NCBI GenBank assembly: GCA_026391315.1 | Contig: JAPLDT010000060.1 | Span: 1 to 37,851, forward strand | Direction of reading: 5' to 3' | DNA length: 37,851 bases | Source of the DNA: Bacteroidia bacterium | GTDB taxonomy: Bacteria; Bacteroidota; Bacteroidia; Bacteroidales; Prolixibacteraceae | Shown here: positions 1-7,220 of the stretch, in pieces | Numbering within the stretch: the first letter of the stretch is position 1 | How the letters are laid out: the number at the start of each line of letters is the position of its first letter | The notes under the pieces: model-generated | Database searches by the model: none | Told to the model about the DNA's origin: nothing | What the model saw: only the letters and a program-made list of their open reading frames with translations | Program-made: the position numbers and the translations under genes

Positions 1-127
1 TACCAGACTTATTAATGATGTCAATGCATCATGGTTTTGACGGTTTTTACTGCATGGGGCAATGCTTAAATTTACATAGCTTCTTCCAGTTATTCTATTT
101 GGGGCCATATTCCCATATACTGAGGGA

Positions 128-220
128 CTTATTACCTTATTCCCGGATTTCAAAAAGAAATAATCGAAAAAATTTTGGCTTTTGGCCTCATAAATAAGGT
201 AATAAGGTAATAAGGTTGGG
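128..220. repeat. Mirrored tandem array, unit AATAAGGT
   Basis: The left arm at 128-144 contains TTATTACCTTATT. The right arm at 193-220 is its reverse complement, expanded to three copies of AATAAGGT. The spacer is about 49 bp. The layout matches the other mirrored arrays in this window, but the unit is different (period 8). Confidence 0.6.
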
Positions 221-324
221 AGTAGTCTTTTGAAACGGCTTTTCTACTAAGGTTTCCAAACGAAGATAAGGTTTAGAACAACCATAGATAGAACATTTCC
301 CATCAGGACGATTTACCATCGGTT

Positions 325-384
325 GACTCGTCATCCCAACCCTTCGACCCTTCGACAGGGCAGTGCAGCTCAGGGAGCATCCTC
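325..384 (-). repeat. Dispersed repeat (CCCTGAGC..GTCGAAGGG family), reverse copy
   Basis: Read on the minus strand this segment gives GATGCTCCCTGAGCTGCACT followed by CCCTGTCGAAGGGTCGAAGG. The same composite order occurs on the plus strand at about 12826-12870 and in shorter form at 2880-2910. It is a dispersed intergenic repeat with no coding potential. Confidence 0.7.
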
Positions 385-398
385 TGCACCAATCCGGG

Positions 399-426
399 AT
401 TTAGTCCCGCAGGTGCGGGACTAAAT
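399..426. repeat. Perfect 12-bp-stem hairpin
   Basis: ATTTAGTCCCGC (399-410) and GCGGGACTAAAT (415-426) are exact reverse complements around the loop AGGT. There is no U-tract, so a REP-like palindromic repeat fits better than an intrinsic terminator, although an insulating role upstream of the toxin-antitoxin pair is possible. Confidence 0.65.
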
Positions 427-504
427 ATTGGTAGCCAGGATTCGTATGCAGGCTTTGTAATGCTTCTCTTTACATATAAACGAGTTACCAACAATACAAG
501 AAAA

Positions 505-536
505 TTTGCAAGTGGTGTATATTTGGTGTATATTTG
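505..536 (+). promoter_or_regulatory. parDE promoter with tandem 11-bp operator-like repeat
   Basis: A TTTG box (505-508) is followed after 20 bp by TATATTTG (529-536), an exact match to the Bacteroidota primary-sigma pattern TTTG-N17-23-TAnnTTTG. The -7 box lies in the second copy of an exact 11-bp direct repeat, TGGTGTATATT (513-523 and 524-534); the first copy contains another TATATTTG. Predicted transcription starts only about 10 nt before the ATG at 554, which rules out the upstream ATG at 506. The repeat position suggests the antitoxin's autoregulatory operator; that is inference. Confidence 0.7.
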
Positions 537-553
537 CATCAAAACAAAATATT

Positions 554-799
554 ATGGCAAGACAAAGTATATCGTTCACAAAACCAAATGAAGAATGGTT
601 AAAAGTACAAGTGAATAATGAAGAATACACTAGTAAAAGTGAACTAATTAATGATTTGATTAGACAGGCTAGAAAGCAGCAAGTTCAAGTTGATTTTATT
701 AGAGCTAAATTAGATAAATCTGAAAGTAGTGGATTTACTGATGATACTAAAGAACTAATTTTAAAACAATCAAAGTCATTACTTAATGGTCAGATATAG
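554..799 (+). CDS. parD: ParD-family antitoxin
   Basis: This 81-aa protein begins MARQSISFTKPNEEWLKVQV and has the ParD/CC2985-type layout: an N-terminal ribbon-helix-helix DNA-binding segment (about residues 1-45, with TSKSELINDLIRQAR as the dimer-forming helix pair) and a charged C-terminal tail that would wrap the toxin. Such antitoxins bind their own operator and neutralise ParE. The start at 554 is chosen because the promoter -7 box ends at 536; a longer frame from 506 would begin inside the promoter. The stop overlaps the next gene by 14 bp, typical of translationally coupled antitoxin-toxin pairs. Local AT content is high compared with the housekeeping genes, which fits horizontal acquisition. 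Confidence 0.87.
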   Translation: MARQSISFTKPNEEWLKVQVNNEEYTSKSELINDLIRQARKQQVQVDFIRAKLDKSESSGFTDDTKELILKQSKSLLNGQI

Positions 800-1082
800 A
801 ATAAGTAATGAAGCTAAGGAAGACTTGATACGGATTCATCATTACGGCATCGAAAAGTTTGGAGTGACTCAAGCTGATAAATACTTTGATTCATTTTTTG
901 AGTATTTTGACATTATAGCCCAACGACCTTTTTCATTTGAATCAGTCGATTATATAAAAACAGGATATAGACGTTGTGTTTGCGGGTCTGATAGTATATT
1001 TTACAGACTAAACAATGGAGTAGTTGAGATAATGGCAATTGTTGGAAGACAAGATTTGAATAGTATCCTACAATTTTTATGA
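786..1082 (+). CDS. parE: ParE/RelE-family toxin
   Basis: The 98-aa product has the compact RelE/ParE fold signature: an N-terminal strand and helix pair (YRISNEAKEDLIRIHHYGIEKFG), a central GYRRCVCGSDSIFYRL strand block and a C-terminal VVEIMAIVGRQDL strand. The A-x-x-D-L-x-x-I-x-x-Y-x-x-x-x-F-G opening and the final GRQD are characteristic of ParE toxins, which usually poison DNA gyrase, though some family members cleave mRNA; the target cannot be read from sequence. The gene overlaps the antitoxin frame by 14 bp and has no separate promoter signal, so it should be co-transcribed from 505-536. The length is normal for the family and nothing looks broken. Confidence 0.87.
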   Translation: MVRYRISNEAKEDLIRIHHYGIEKFGVTQADKYFDSFFEYFDIIAQRPFSFESVDYIKTGYRRCVCGSDSIFYRLNNGVVEIMAIVGRQDLNSILQFL

Positions 1083-1144
1083 ACAGATTACCCGATTTCA
1101 ACAATATCAAGGGTGAAAAACGACATAGAAACTGACTGAGATTT

Positions 1145-1321
1145 ATGAATGTAAAACATGGCATTGAATCACTGATTGAATGTGATGAATATTTTGGATT
1201 TATTGCAGGATATACTTCAAATGGAGTGCCTTATGGTTTGTCCCACAAAGAAATGGATGAGATAAGGGATGAAATCAAGAACGAAATAATAGAAAAGAAT
1301 AATTTAGATTTGCCATTTTAA
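1145..1321 (+). CDS. Small conserved-looking protein (58 aa), function unknown
   Basis: An uninterrupted 58-codon frame opens with ATG at 1145 and ends with TAA at 1319-1321. It encodes MNVKHGIESLIECDEYFGFI followed by AGYTSNGVPYGLSHKEMDEI and an acidic/basic helix ending NNLDLPF. The F-I-A-G-Y-T-x-x-G-x-P-Y-G-(I/L)-(S/T) core resembles a motif I associate with small uncharacterised bacterial proteins; this is recalled similarity, not a search result. It starts 62 bp after parE in the same orientation, and its stop touches the attC-like element. It may be a third cassette-borne gene or an accessory to the toxin pair. No function is assigned. Confidence 0.6.
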   Translation: MNVKHGIESLIECDEYFGFIAGYTSNGVPYGLSHKEMDEIRDEIKNEIIEKNNLDLPF

Positions 1322-1470
1322 CGATAGAATGAAGTACGGTTGGCAACACATGGTATAGTGCATGCGGGTTTCAGCGGTTTTCGAGGGTTCGTGGCTCGTA
1401 AATAAAGTAGGTGTGAACTGAAGCTATAGCTTCGTAATCCCGCACGCACCTTACCCTCGACCGTTAGACA
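1315..1470. mobile_element. Structured attC-like element ending in GTTAGAC
   Basis: The left boundary TTTAACGATAG (about 1317-1327) is an imperfect inverted match to CGACCGTTAGAC at the right (1458-1469), whose last seven bases GTTAGAC fit the integron R' pattern GTTRRRY. Inside, CGAGGGT (1382-1388) pairs with ACCCTCG (1453-1459), a GCGGG near 1364-1368 can pair with CCCGC near 1439-1443, and GAAGCTATAGCTTC (1420-1433) is a perfect palindrome. At about 155 bp it is at the long end for attC sites, and no integrase is in view. An unrelated dispersed palindromic repeat is the main alternative. Confidence 0.4.
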
Positions 1471-2321
1471 TAGAGCGACCCTATCACAAACACGGCAAAA
1501 ATAACCCCTGCAATCCCGTTCATGGTGCCGAATGCCAGATTGACCCGGCTCAGGTCATCGGCTTTAACAATCAGGTGTTGGTACACCATCAGAGCCCCGA
1601 AAATGCCGGCGCCCAGCCAGTAAATATAATTGGATTCCATAACTAATCCTGCTGCAATTACAAGAATAAAGGTCGCCACATGCAGCAAAACCGAGATTCT
1701 CAGCGCGTTTTTTACACCAGTTAGTACCGGTATGCTTTGTAGGCTGTACTGCCGGTCAAACTCGACATCCTGGCAAGCATAAATAACATCGAACCCGCTT
1801 ACCCAGAAAAAGACCACTCCCGAAAAGAGCAAAGGCGCCACAGCAAACGAACCGGTCACAGCCAGCCAGGCCCCGATGGGTGCAAGCGACAGTCCAAGGC
1901 TAAGCACAAAATGGCAAAGAGGCGTGATCCTTTTGGTAAAACTGTATCCCAAAACGACAAACAGAGCGACGGGAGAGAGGGCAAAACACAAGGGATTGAT
2001 CAGGTAGGTGACAGCCACAAACAGCAAAGTATTGACGATGACAAAGGCAAGGGCTTTGGGCGCTGAAACCAAACCTGCGGGGATCTCCCGCCTGGCCGTG
2101 CGGGGATTGGCTGCATCAAATCTTCGGTCAAGGTAGCGGTTAAAACCCATAGCCGCGTTGCGGGCAAAAACCATCGAAAGAATTACGGTACCCAAAAGCC
2201 GCCAGAAATGAACCTGGTCTGTGACCCGTGTAGCCATAAAAAATCCAATCAGCGCGAAAGGCATCGCGAATATCGTATGTTCGAATTTGACGAGACGGGA
2301 GTAAAGGAGGAGTTTGTTCAT
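1464..2321 (-). CDS. UbiA-family polyprenyltransferase (menaquinone pathway candidate)
   Basis: This 285-aa integral membrane protein has the two aspartate-rich motifs of UbiA prenyltransferases: N61-x3-D65-x3-D69 (NRYLDRRFD) and D178-x6-D185-x3-D189 (DVIYACQDVEFD). These bind Mg2+-prenyl diphosphate and position the aromatic acceptor. About eight or nine hydrophobic segments follow the usual topology, and the N-terminus (SRLVKFEHTIFAMPFALIG) is typical of the 4-hydroxybenzoate polyprenyltransferase-like group. In quinone-using Bacteroidota this subgroup is often assigned to the futalosine menaquinone route (MqnP), but the acceptor cannot be determined here and no other mqn gene is in the window. 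The stop codon lies inside the GTTAGAC end of the preceding structured element. Confidence 0.85.
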   Translation of the reverse strand: MNKLLLYSRLVKFEHTIFAMPFALIGFFMATRVTDQVHFWRLLGTVILSMVFARNAAMGFNRYLDRRFDAANPRTARREIPAGLVSAPKALAFVIVNTLLFVAVTYLINPLCFALSPVALFVVLGYSFTKRITPLCHFVLSLGLSLAPIGAWLAVTGSFAVAPLLFSGVVFFWVSGFDVIYACQDVEFDRQYSLQSIPVLTGVKNALRISVLLHVATFILVIAAGLVMESNYIYWLGAGIFGALMVYQHLIVKADDLSRVNLAFGTMNGIAGVIFAVFVIGSLYV

Positions 2322-2326
2322 AAGGA

Positions 2327-2472
2327 AGTGCCTAGAGTGCCTAAAGTATTTAAAGTGCCTAAAGTTACGACATGTTCGTAAGTTGTGGAAACCCGGGTGC
2401 TAATTTGTCTAAAAATTCAACTAATTTTGGTTATCCTAAGACTTTAGGCACTTTAAATACTTTAGGCACTCT
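2327..2472. repeat. Mirrored 9-bp array, AGTGCCTAA/AGTATTTAA family (copy 1)
   Basis: The left arm (core 2335-2365) reads as 9-mers AGTGCCTAA, AGTATTTAA, AGTGCCTAA; the right arm (2441-2471) is its exact reverse complement over 31 bp. The 75-bp spacer has no array. The element fills the divergent gap between the prenyltransferase and the SRPBCC gene, ending 4 bp before the latter's ATG. A second member of the same family is at 28160-28311. Confidence 0.85.
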
Positions 2473-2475
2473 ACC

Positions 2476-2850
2476 ATGAAAGACTTCAAAAAACGCTACA
2501 CCCTCAATGCGACCCCGCAGGATGTTTACAGTGCGATGACCAATCCGCTGATGATAGAAATCTGGACCGGTGAGCCCGTGGTAATGAGCACCGAACCCGG
2601 CAGTGAATTTGAAATCTGGGATGGCGCCATCACCGGCCAGAATCTCGAATTTATCCAGGATAAGCTGATTGTTCAGAAATGGTTCTTTGGTGAAGAGGAG
2701 GATTCAATCGTGACCATCAAACTCCATCCCGACAGAAAAGGAACCCTTGTGGAGCTGCACCAGACCAATATCCCTGACAACGCCTACGAAAATATGGTAG
2801 AAGGCTGGGATCAGGAATACTTCGGGAATTTGAGGCAGCTATACGAATAG
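2476..2850 (+). CDS. SRPBCC/AHSA1-like domain protein
   Basis: The 124-aa product consists almost wholly of one SRPBCC (START-like, AHSA1) domain. It opens with FKKRYTLNATPQDVYSAMTN, the usual first strand and helix with P-x-x-V-Y-x-A-x-T, then has WTGEPVVMSTEPGSEFEIWD and the later strand TLVELHQTNIPDNAYENMVE before the long C-terminal helix (GWDQEYFGNLRQLYE). The domain forms a hydrophobic cavity; in eukaryotic Aha1 it stimulates Hsp90, while bacterial relatives have diverse or unknown ligands. It is a stand-alone gene facing away from the prenyltransferase. Start codon follows the mirrored repeat by 4 bp, which leaves an unusual 5' untranslated region if transcription starts upstream. Confidence 0.8.
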   Translation: MKDFKKRYTLNATPQDVYSAMTNPLMIEIWTGEPVVMSTEPGSEFEIWDGAITGQNLEFIQDKLIVQKWFFGEEEDSIVTIKLHPDRKGTLVELHQTNIPDNAYENMVEGWDQEYFGNLRQLYE

Positions 2851-2882
2851 GGGGACGGGGATGACTGGGATGACGGAAAGAT

Positions 2883-3143
2883 GCTCCCTGAGCCTGTCGA
2901 AGGGTCGAGTAATCACACACAATTTTCGGTCCCTGAGCTTGTCGAAGGGGAGAAGGGGCGACCGGAACTCCGAACAATAAGAAGATCGAAACGGGGAAAC
3001 GATGAAACAGAGAAATTAAGAAGATGAAACGGAGAACCGGTCCCTGAGCTTGTCGAAGGGGAGAATGGGTGAGGGGGCGATCGGAACTCCGAATGTCTGA
3101 GATCTTGAAAAATGAGACCGGTCCCTGAGCGTAGTCGAAGGGC
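2883..3143 (+). repeat. Four dispersed CCCTGAGC-x-GTCGAAGGG repeats
   Basis: The core CCCTGAGC(C/T)TGTCGAAGGG occurs near 2885, 2931 and 3041, and as CCCTGAGCGTAGTCGAAGGG near 3121. All four are in the same orientation and are separated by unrelated sequence. The core is an imperfect palindrome (CCCT..AGGG), so each copy could form a small hairpin. Further copies are at 325-384 and 12826-12976. Confidence 0.8.
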
Positions 3144-3215
3144 ACAATCCTAAATTTCCTGACCACCATTTGGATCATTCTCAAATCCTACCCAGGAGGG
3201 GTTAAATGTCAATAG

Positions 3216-3250
3216 CCCTGGGTTAAGCGACGAAGGAGCGTTACCCAGGG
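3216..3250. repeat. Palindromic repeat (CCCTGGGT ... ACCCAGGG)
   Basis: CCCTGGGTTAAGCG pairs imperfectly with GCGTTACCCAGGG around ACGAAGGA. It follows GTTAAATGTCAATAG, a context I recall from dispersed repeats of other Bacteroidota. There is no poly-U run, so a terminator is not supported. A second hairpin, CCGTCCG with CGGACGG, follows at about 3272-3318. Confidence 0.5.
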
Positions 3251-3380
3251 TAAAGAGACGAACAAAGACCACCGTCCGCGGTAGCATGCAGAGAAATGAG
3301 ATTGGATCCTTTCGGACGGAAGGTACAAATTAAGAAGAACGTGGAACTAACAGCTAAATGCCAACCGCAACAGCCAATTC

Positions 3381-3887
3381 CTACCTTGGGCTAATCCTCA
3401 GCCTCATCAGATAATCGTCCATCACATAACCTTTCCCGATGTCGGTAACCACTTCGCCGTAGTTTTCGAATCCCAGTTTTTCGTAGGCACAAATTGAGTT
3501 GAAATTCTGTTTGTTAACCGTCAGGGTGATGTATGGGGCTCCAATCTCCCTGCATCTTGCGATCAGAAAGTCGATGGCAGCGTGTCCGATTCCCTTTCCG
3601 CGCTCCGAGCTGAGGATGTATAATTTACTGAGAAATAGTTCGTTGTGCTTTTCGATAATCCCGATATATCCAACAGGTACAAAATCGGAGTAGATCAAGA
3701 AATAGTAATTACCTTCCTGATCCATCTGTGCCAGAATCGACTTTGGGGTCTGGTATTTTCCCAGCATGTAATCAACCTGTTCCTTACCGATGATGGGCGA
3801 ATAATGGTCCGGCCATATGGTTTTGGCCAAACTTGCTACCAGATCAACTTGTGATGCAGTGGTAACCTTAATAATCTGAACTTCCAT
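3381..3887 (-). CDS. GNAT-family N-acetyltransferase
   Basis: This 168-aa protein is a single GNAT domain. The acetyl-CoA pyrophosphate-binding loop is visible as R96-G-K-G-I-G101 (SSERGKGIGHAAIDFL), preceded by the beta-4 strand ELFLSKLYIL and followed by the beta-5/alpha-4 region YITLTVNKQNFNSICAYEKLGFENYG, where N127-x-x-x-C-A-Y-E-K-L-G-F is the classical motif B. It would transfer acetyl from acetyl-CoA to an amine; the substrate is not predictable. The ATG lies one base after the pheT stop, so the two are almost certainly one transcript, although no functional link with aminoacylation is implied. The length is normal. Confidence 0.87.
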   Translation of the reverse strand: MEVQIIKVTTASQVDLVASLAKTIWPDHYSPIIGKEQVDYMLGKYQTPKSILAQMDQEGNYYFLIYSDFVPVGYIGIIEKHNELFLSKLYILSSERGKGIGHAAIDFLIARCREIGAPYITLTVNKQNFNSICAYEKLGFENYGEVVTDIGKGYVMDDYLMRLRISPR

Positions 3888-3888
3888 T

Positions 3889-6345
3889 TTACCTGATCTG
3901 TGCTCCTAACTCTCTTTGAAAGGTGTTCATCAATTTTTCCATTGTTTTTTCAATCTGCTTGTCTTGTAGGGTTTTGGAATCATCTCTTAGCAGGAAGCTC
4001 ACGGCGTACGATTTCTTCCCCTCCGGGAGATGCGCGCCTTCGTAAACATCGAAAATGGAGACTGACTTAAGCAGTTCCCGCTCGGTACTGAAAGCCCACA
4101 TTTTAATGGAGCTGAAAGAAACCTCCTGGTCGACCAGCAATGCAAGATCCCTCTTCACTTCCGGGAATTTTGGAAGCGGGGTGTAGGATACTTTCTGTTT
4201 TTTGATAGCGTTGAGCAGCAACGTCCAGTGAATGTCGCCATAGAAAACGTCGGCAGAGAGGCCGTTTTGCTTCAATATATTTTTGCCTGCAATGGCTATT
4301 TGCGCAATCTGCTGGTTGTTGAATGTGTAAATCAATCCGTCGGAGAAAAGCTCCGAAGAGAATGACTTGATCTGACATGCATCAGGAGATATACCCAAAC
4401 GGGAGAGTATCTTTTCAATGTAACTTTTGAGGGTAAAAAAGCTGGTCGGCTGTGCCTTCGACACCCAGTTCTCATTCTCTTTGTTTCCTGTAATCCAGAT
4501 ACCAATGTGCTCCTCTTCCGAATAATTCTTAACAGGATTCGTGTAGGTTTTGGACCCGTCATACCTATAAACATTCCCAAACTCGTACAATTTCAGGTCG
4601 GCATTTCTGAAATTGGTGTTTCTGAGTACAGTTTCCAGTCCACCGAAAAGCAGCGTCTGACGCATCACGTTCAGATCCGAGCTGAGTGGATTATAAAGTT
4701 TCACGCAATTCTCCTCTTTGAACGAACTGAGTTGCTCGTAGTAGGTGGATTTTGTGAGTGAGTTGCACATGATCTCATTGAATCCGTTGGCCGTCAAAAT
4801 CTCAGAAATCAGGTTTTGCAGTTTCTGCTTGTCAGGAAGGGTGCCATGCTGAAGGGTTGATTTTACAGATTTTCCGGGTTCAACATTGTTGTAGCCGTAA
4901 ATGCGGAGAATCTCTTCGATGACATCGGCTTCCCGACGTACATCCACCCGGTAAGGCGGTACAGCAAGTTCAAGGCCTTCCTGGTTTTCCGAAACGATTT
5001 TTATCTCGAGAGAGGTGAGAATGTTTTTTATCTGTCCGGCAGGTATCTCTTTGCCGATCAGTCTGGTAATATTATTATAGCTGACACTTACTGCAAAAGG
5101 CTCCAGCATGGCGGGATCAGCAACCACATCAATGATTTCCGAAGCGATCTCTCCGCCTGCAATTTCACAGATCAGGATGGCTGCGCGTTTGAGCGCGTAG
5201 ATAGTGCTATTTGGATCCACTCCGCGCTCGAACCGAAAGGAGGCATCGGTATTTAAACCATGGCGACGGGCTGTTTTGCGGATGTAGACAGGATTGAACA
5301 GCGCACTTTCCAGAAACATCTCGGTCGTCTCATTTGTGATACCGGAATCTATTCCTCCGAAAACGCCACCGATACACATTCCCTCCGATTTGTTGCAAAT
5401 CATCAGGTCTTTTTCGTCTAGCGAGCGTTCCACCTCATCCAGGGTACGAAATTTGGTGCCGGCAGGTAGTGTTTTCACAACAATCGTCTGCCCTTTGATG
5501 GCTTTCAGATCAAAAGCATGCAATGGCTGACCGGTTTCGAACAGGACAAAATTGGTGATATCGACCACATTGTTGATTGGTTTGAGGCCAATGACCCGAA
5601 GACGGTTTTTTAACCAGTCGGGAGATTCCTTGATGGTAACTCCTTTGATGGAAACCCCGGCATACCTGGCGCAAGCTTCAGGATTTTCGATGGTAACAGG
5701 AATGGCATGGGTATTCGAAGTAACTTTGAAACCATCGACCGACGGTTTGGTGTAGCTGATCTCCTCTGTTTGACGTAAAAATGCGGCCAAATCGCGGGCT
5801 ACACCAATGTGCGAGGCACTGTCGATGCGGTTTGGGGTAAGGTCTACCTCAAGACAAAAGTCGCTTTCGATTTGAAAATATGCAGAGGCAGGGGTTCCGG
5901 GCACAGCTGAAGGATCCAATACCATGATGCCATTGTGGTCGGTTCCAACTCCGATTTCATCTTCGGCACAGATCATTCCGGCCGAAATTTCCCCACGGAT
6001 CTTGGATTTTTGAATTGTGAACGACTCCTCTCCTTTGTACAGAGTGGTACCAACGGTGGCTACAATTACTTTTTGTCCTGCCGCAACATTTGGCGCACCG
6101 CAGACGATAGGAGCAATCTCGCCGTTGCCCAGATTAACTGTCGTGATACTTAAATGGTCTGATCCCGGATGTTTCTCACAGGTGAGAACTTCACCCACGA
6201 CCAACCCTTTCAGTCCGCCTTTGACAGACTCAACCTCCTCAATACTTCCGGTTTCCAGACCCAGTTGTGTAAGGATTGCGGCAATTTCGTGAGGATTCAG
6301 CGAGGTATTCAGGTAATCTTTCAGCCATTTGTACGATATGTTCAT
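3889..6345 (-). CDS. pheT: Phenylalanine--tRNA ligase beta subunit
   Basis: The 818-aa length and full domain order match bacterial PheT: N-terminal MNISYKWLKDYL, an OB-fold tRNA-binding (EMAP-like) domain at about residues 40-150 (GLVVGEVLTCEKHPGSDHLS), the B3/B4 editing domain (about 210-380, including NNVVDITNFVLFETGQPLHA), the B5 domain (about 400-480), the catalytic-like core (VRREADVIEEILRIYGYNN onward) and a C-terminal FDX-ACB anticodon-binding domain (about 725-818, PKFPEVKRDLALLVDQEVSF). With PheS, absent from this window, it forms the alpha2beta2 enzyme that charges tRNA-Phe and hydrolyses mischarged Tyr-tRNA. It is followed immediately by the GNAT gene. pheS is clearly unlinked, which is common in Bacteroidota. 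Confidence 0.97.
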   Translation of the reverse strand: MNISYKWLKDYLNTSLNPHEIAAILTQLGLETGSIEEVESVKGGLKGLVVGEVLTCEKHPGSDHLSITTVNLGNGEIAPIVCGAPNVAAGQKVIVATVGTTLYKGEESFTIQKSKIRGEISAGMICAEDEIGVGTDHNGIMVLDPSAVPGTPASAYFQIESDFCLEVDLTPNRIDSASHIGVARDLAAFLRQTEEISYTKPSVDGFKVTSNTHAIPVTIENPEACARYAGVSIKGVTIKESPDWLKNRLRVIGLKPINNVVDITNFVLFETGQPLHAFDLKAIKGQTIVVKTLPAGTKFRTLDEVERSLDEKDLMICNKSEGMCIGGVFGGIDSGITNETTEMFLESALFNPVYIRKTARRHGLNTDASFRFERGVDPNSTIYALKRAAILICEIAGGEIASEIIDVVADPAMLEPFAVSVSYNNITRLIGKEIPAGQIKNILTSLEIKIVSENQEGLELAVPPYRVDVRREADVIEEILRIYGYNNVEPGKSVKSTLQHGTLPDKQKLQNLISEILTANGFNEIMCNSLTKSTYYEQLSSFKEENCVKLYNPLSSDLNVMRQTLLFGGLETVLRNTNFRNADLKLYEFGNVYRYDGSKTYTNPVKNYSEEEHIGIWITGNKENENWVSKAQPTSFFTLKSYIEKILSRLGISPDACQIKSFSSELFSDGLIYTFNNQQIAQIAIAGKNILKQNGLSADVFYGDIHWTLLLNAIKKQKVSYTPLPKFPEVKRDLALLVDQEVSFSSIKMWAFSTERELLKSVSIFDVYEGAHLPEGKKSYAVSFLLRDDSKTLQDKQIEKTMEKLMNTFQRELGAQIR

Positions 6346-6831
6346 CTGTATATTATTTGTTGTTAAGTTGGATATTCCGATTATTTGAAGGAAGATCCGG
6401 CCGGATGTTCACCGAGAGAGAGACTTTTCTGAAAGATTCTGACGATGATAATTTTTAACGCGACAAATTTAGGCAATTATACCCTAAAGTCAAATTCATT
6501 TCTACGATCTTGCATCAGTTCCTCTATATGAAAAAAATTAGATGAATGGAATGAACAACTTCCTGTTTGAGTTGTTCCAAGGCTATAATAATTTGCCGGG
6601 ATTGGATTCCAAAGAAATTAAAATTATTCTCTGTGTAAAAATTTTTGCAATTTCTCAAAAAAGCATTTCTTTGACCCAAGATCACCATTATATTAAAAAA
6701 TAAATAATTTTTGACTAAAATATTGTTTGGATTTAATGAATTACTATTTTGCATCACTTTTCTGACCTTAACGATTAAACATCAAGATAAGTATAACATA
6801 TTAAATACTAATAGAATAAAACATTTTTCGC
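6346..6831. other. Divergent AT-rich intergenic region
   Basis: This 486-bp gap separates divergent pheT and the acidic-protein gene and must hold both promoters. No array or large hairpin is visible. On the plus strand TTTG near 6725 and TATTTTG near 6737 approximate the Bacteroidota promoter, but the spacing is short. A minus-strand 77-aa frame at 6524-6757 has no recognisable features and is not called. Confidence 0.5.
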
Positions 6832-7191
6832 ATGGCTCCAAGCAACAAACCTCGTTTGGTAAAAGATTACGATAAGCTCCCACTTGATATCCAGGGGCAA
6901 ATAAAACTGAACTACCCCCAGGGTTTTGCCGGAAGTCTTATTACATACATTGATGCGAAAGGGAAAGTGGTCTCCGCATTACCGTATGAAACAGACGATT
7001 TCCATTACCTTGTCAGAATGACATTGGCTGAAGCTTACGACATTATCGAGAATGATGAAGATTTTGGTGATGATGGTATCCTGAGAGATGATTTCGCTCT
7101 CCAGGGATTTGAAGGGGGCGATGAAGAGGATGATGTGGAAGAGATCGCCGATGAGCCGCTGGAGGACGATGATGATGATGATGATATCTAA
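6832..7191 (+). CDS. Acidic protein of unknown function
   Basis: The 119-aa product has a folded-looking N-terminal half (residues about 1-80: PRLVKDYDKLPLDIQGQIKL, then SLITYIDAKGKVVSALPYET and DDFHYLVRMTLAEAYDIIEN) and an extremely acidic tail that ends in seven consecutive aspartates plus isoleucine. I do not recognise a named domain. Acidic tails like this often bind basic partners or nucleic-acid-binding proteins, but that is only inference. The gene stands alone, read away from pheT, and is closed by a strong terminator two bases after its stop, so it is probably expressed as a monocistronic message. Codon use looks like that of neighbouring core genes, arguing for an ancestral rather than an acquired gene. 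Confidence 0.75.
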   Translation: MAPSNKPRLVKDYDKLPLDIQGQIKLNYPQGFAGSLITYIDAKGKVVSALPYETDDFHYLVRMTLAEAYDIIENDEDFGDDGILRDDFALQGFEGGDEEDDVEEIADEPLEDDDDDDDI

Positions 7192-7192
7192 A

Positions 7193-7220
7193 TAAAAAAA
7201 CCGGGAGACCGGTTTTTTTA
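7193..7220. terminator. Bidirectional intrinsic terminator
   Basis: A perfect 12-bp stem, TAAAAAAACCGG (7193-7204) and CCGGTTTTTTTA (7209-7220), encloses the tetraloop GAGA. A-runs and T-runs on both sides make it work in both directions, for the acidic-protein gene and for convergent miaA. The miaA stop codon (7218-7220) is part of the stem. Confidence 0.92.

Larger units (their letters stand above)
1..504. other. Non-coding, repeat-bearing left edge
   Basis: I see no convincing gene here; the short ORFs lack recognisable domains and run through repeats. The stretch holds a mirrored 8-bp array (128-220), a reverse-orientation copy of the genome-wide CCCTGAGC..GTCGAAGGG repeat (about 325-384) and a perfect hairpin (399-426). 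The upstream gene, if any, lies outside the window. Confidence 0.6.
2851..3380. other. Repeat-filled intergenic region
   Basis: No gene is supported. It starts with GATGACTGGGATGACGG and GATGCTCCCTGAG, the same junction that ends the long 9-bp array at 12716-12823. Four copies of CCCTGAGC..GTCGAAGGG follow (near 2885, 2931, 3041 and 3121), then two hairpins (3216-3250 and about 3272-3318). A minus-strand 155-aa frame across it merely translates the repeats. Confidence 0.75.

Noticed and set aside
506-553. Longer ParD start at 506
   Set aside because: The extra 16 codons overlap the promoter boxes and would not be transcribed from it; the ParD-like sequence begins at the ATG at 554.
2717-3184. 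155-aa minus-strand frame
   Set aside because: It overlaps the SRPBCC gene and contains repeated LRQAQGP segments that are the translated dispersed repeat.
6524-6757. 77-aa minus-strand frame between pheT and the acidic gene
   Set aside because: It is AT-rich and F/I/N-biased with no domain, promoter or neighbour support.
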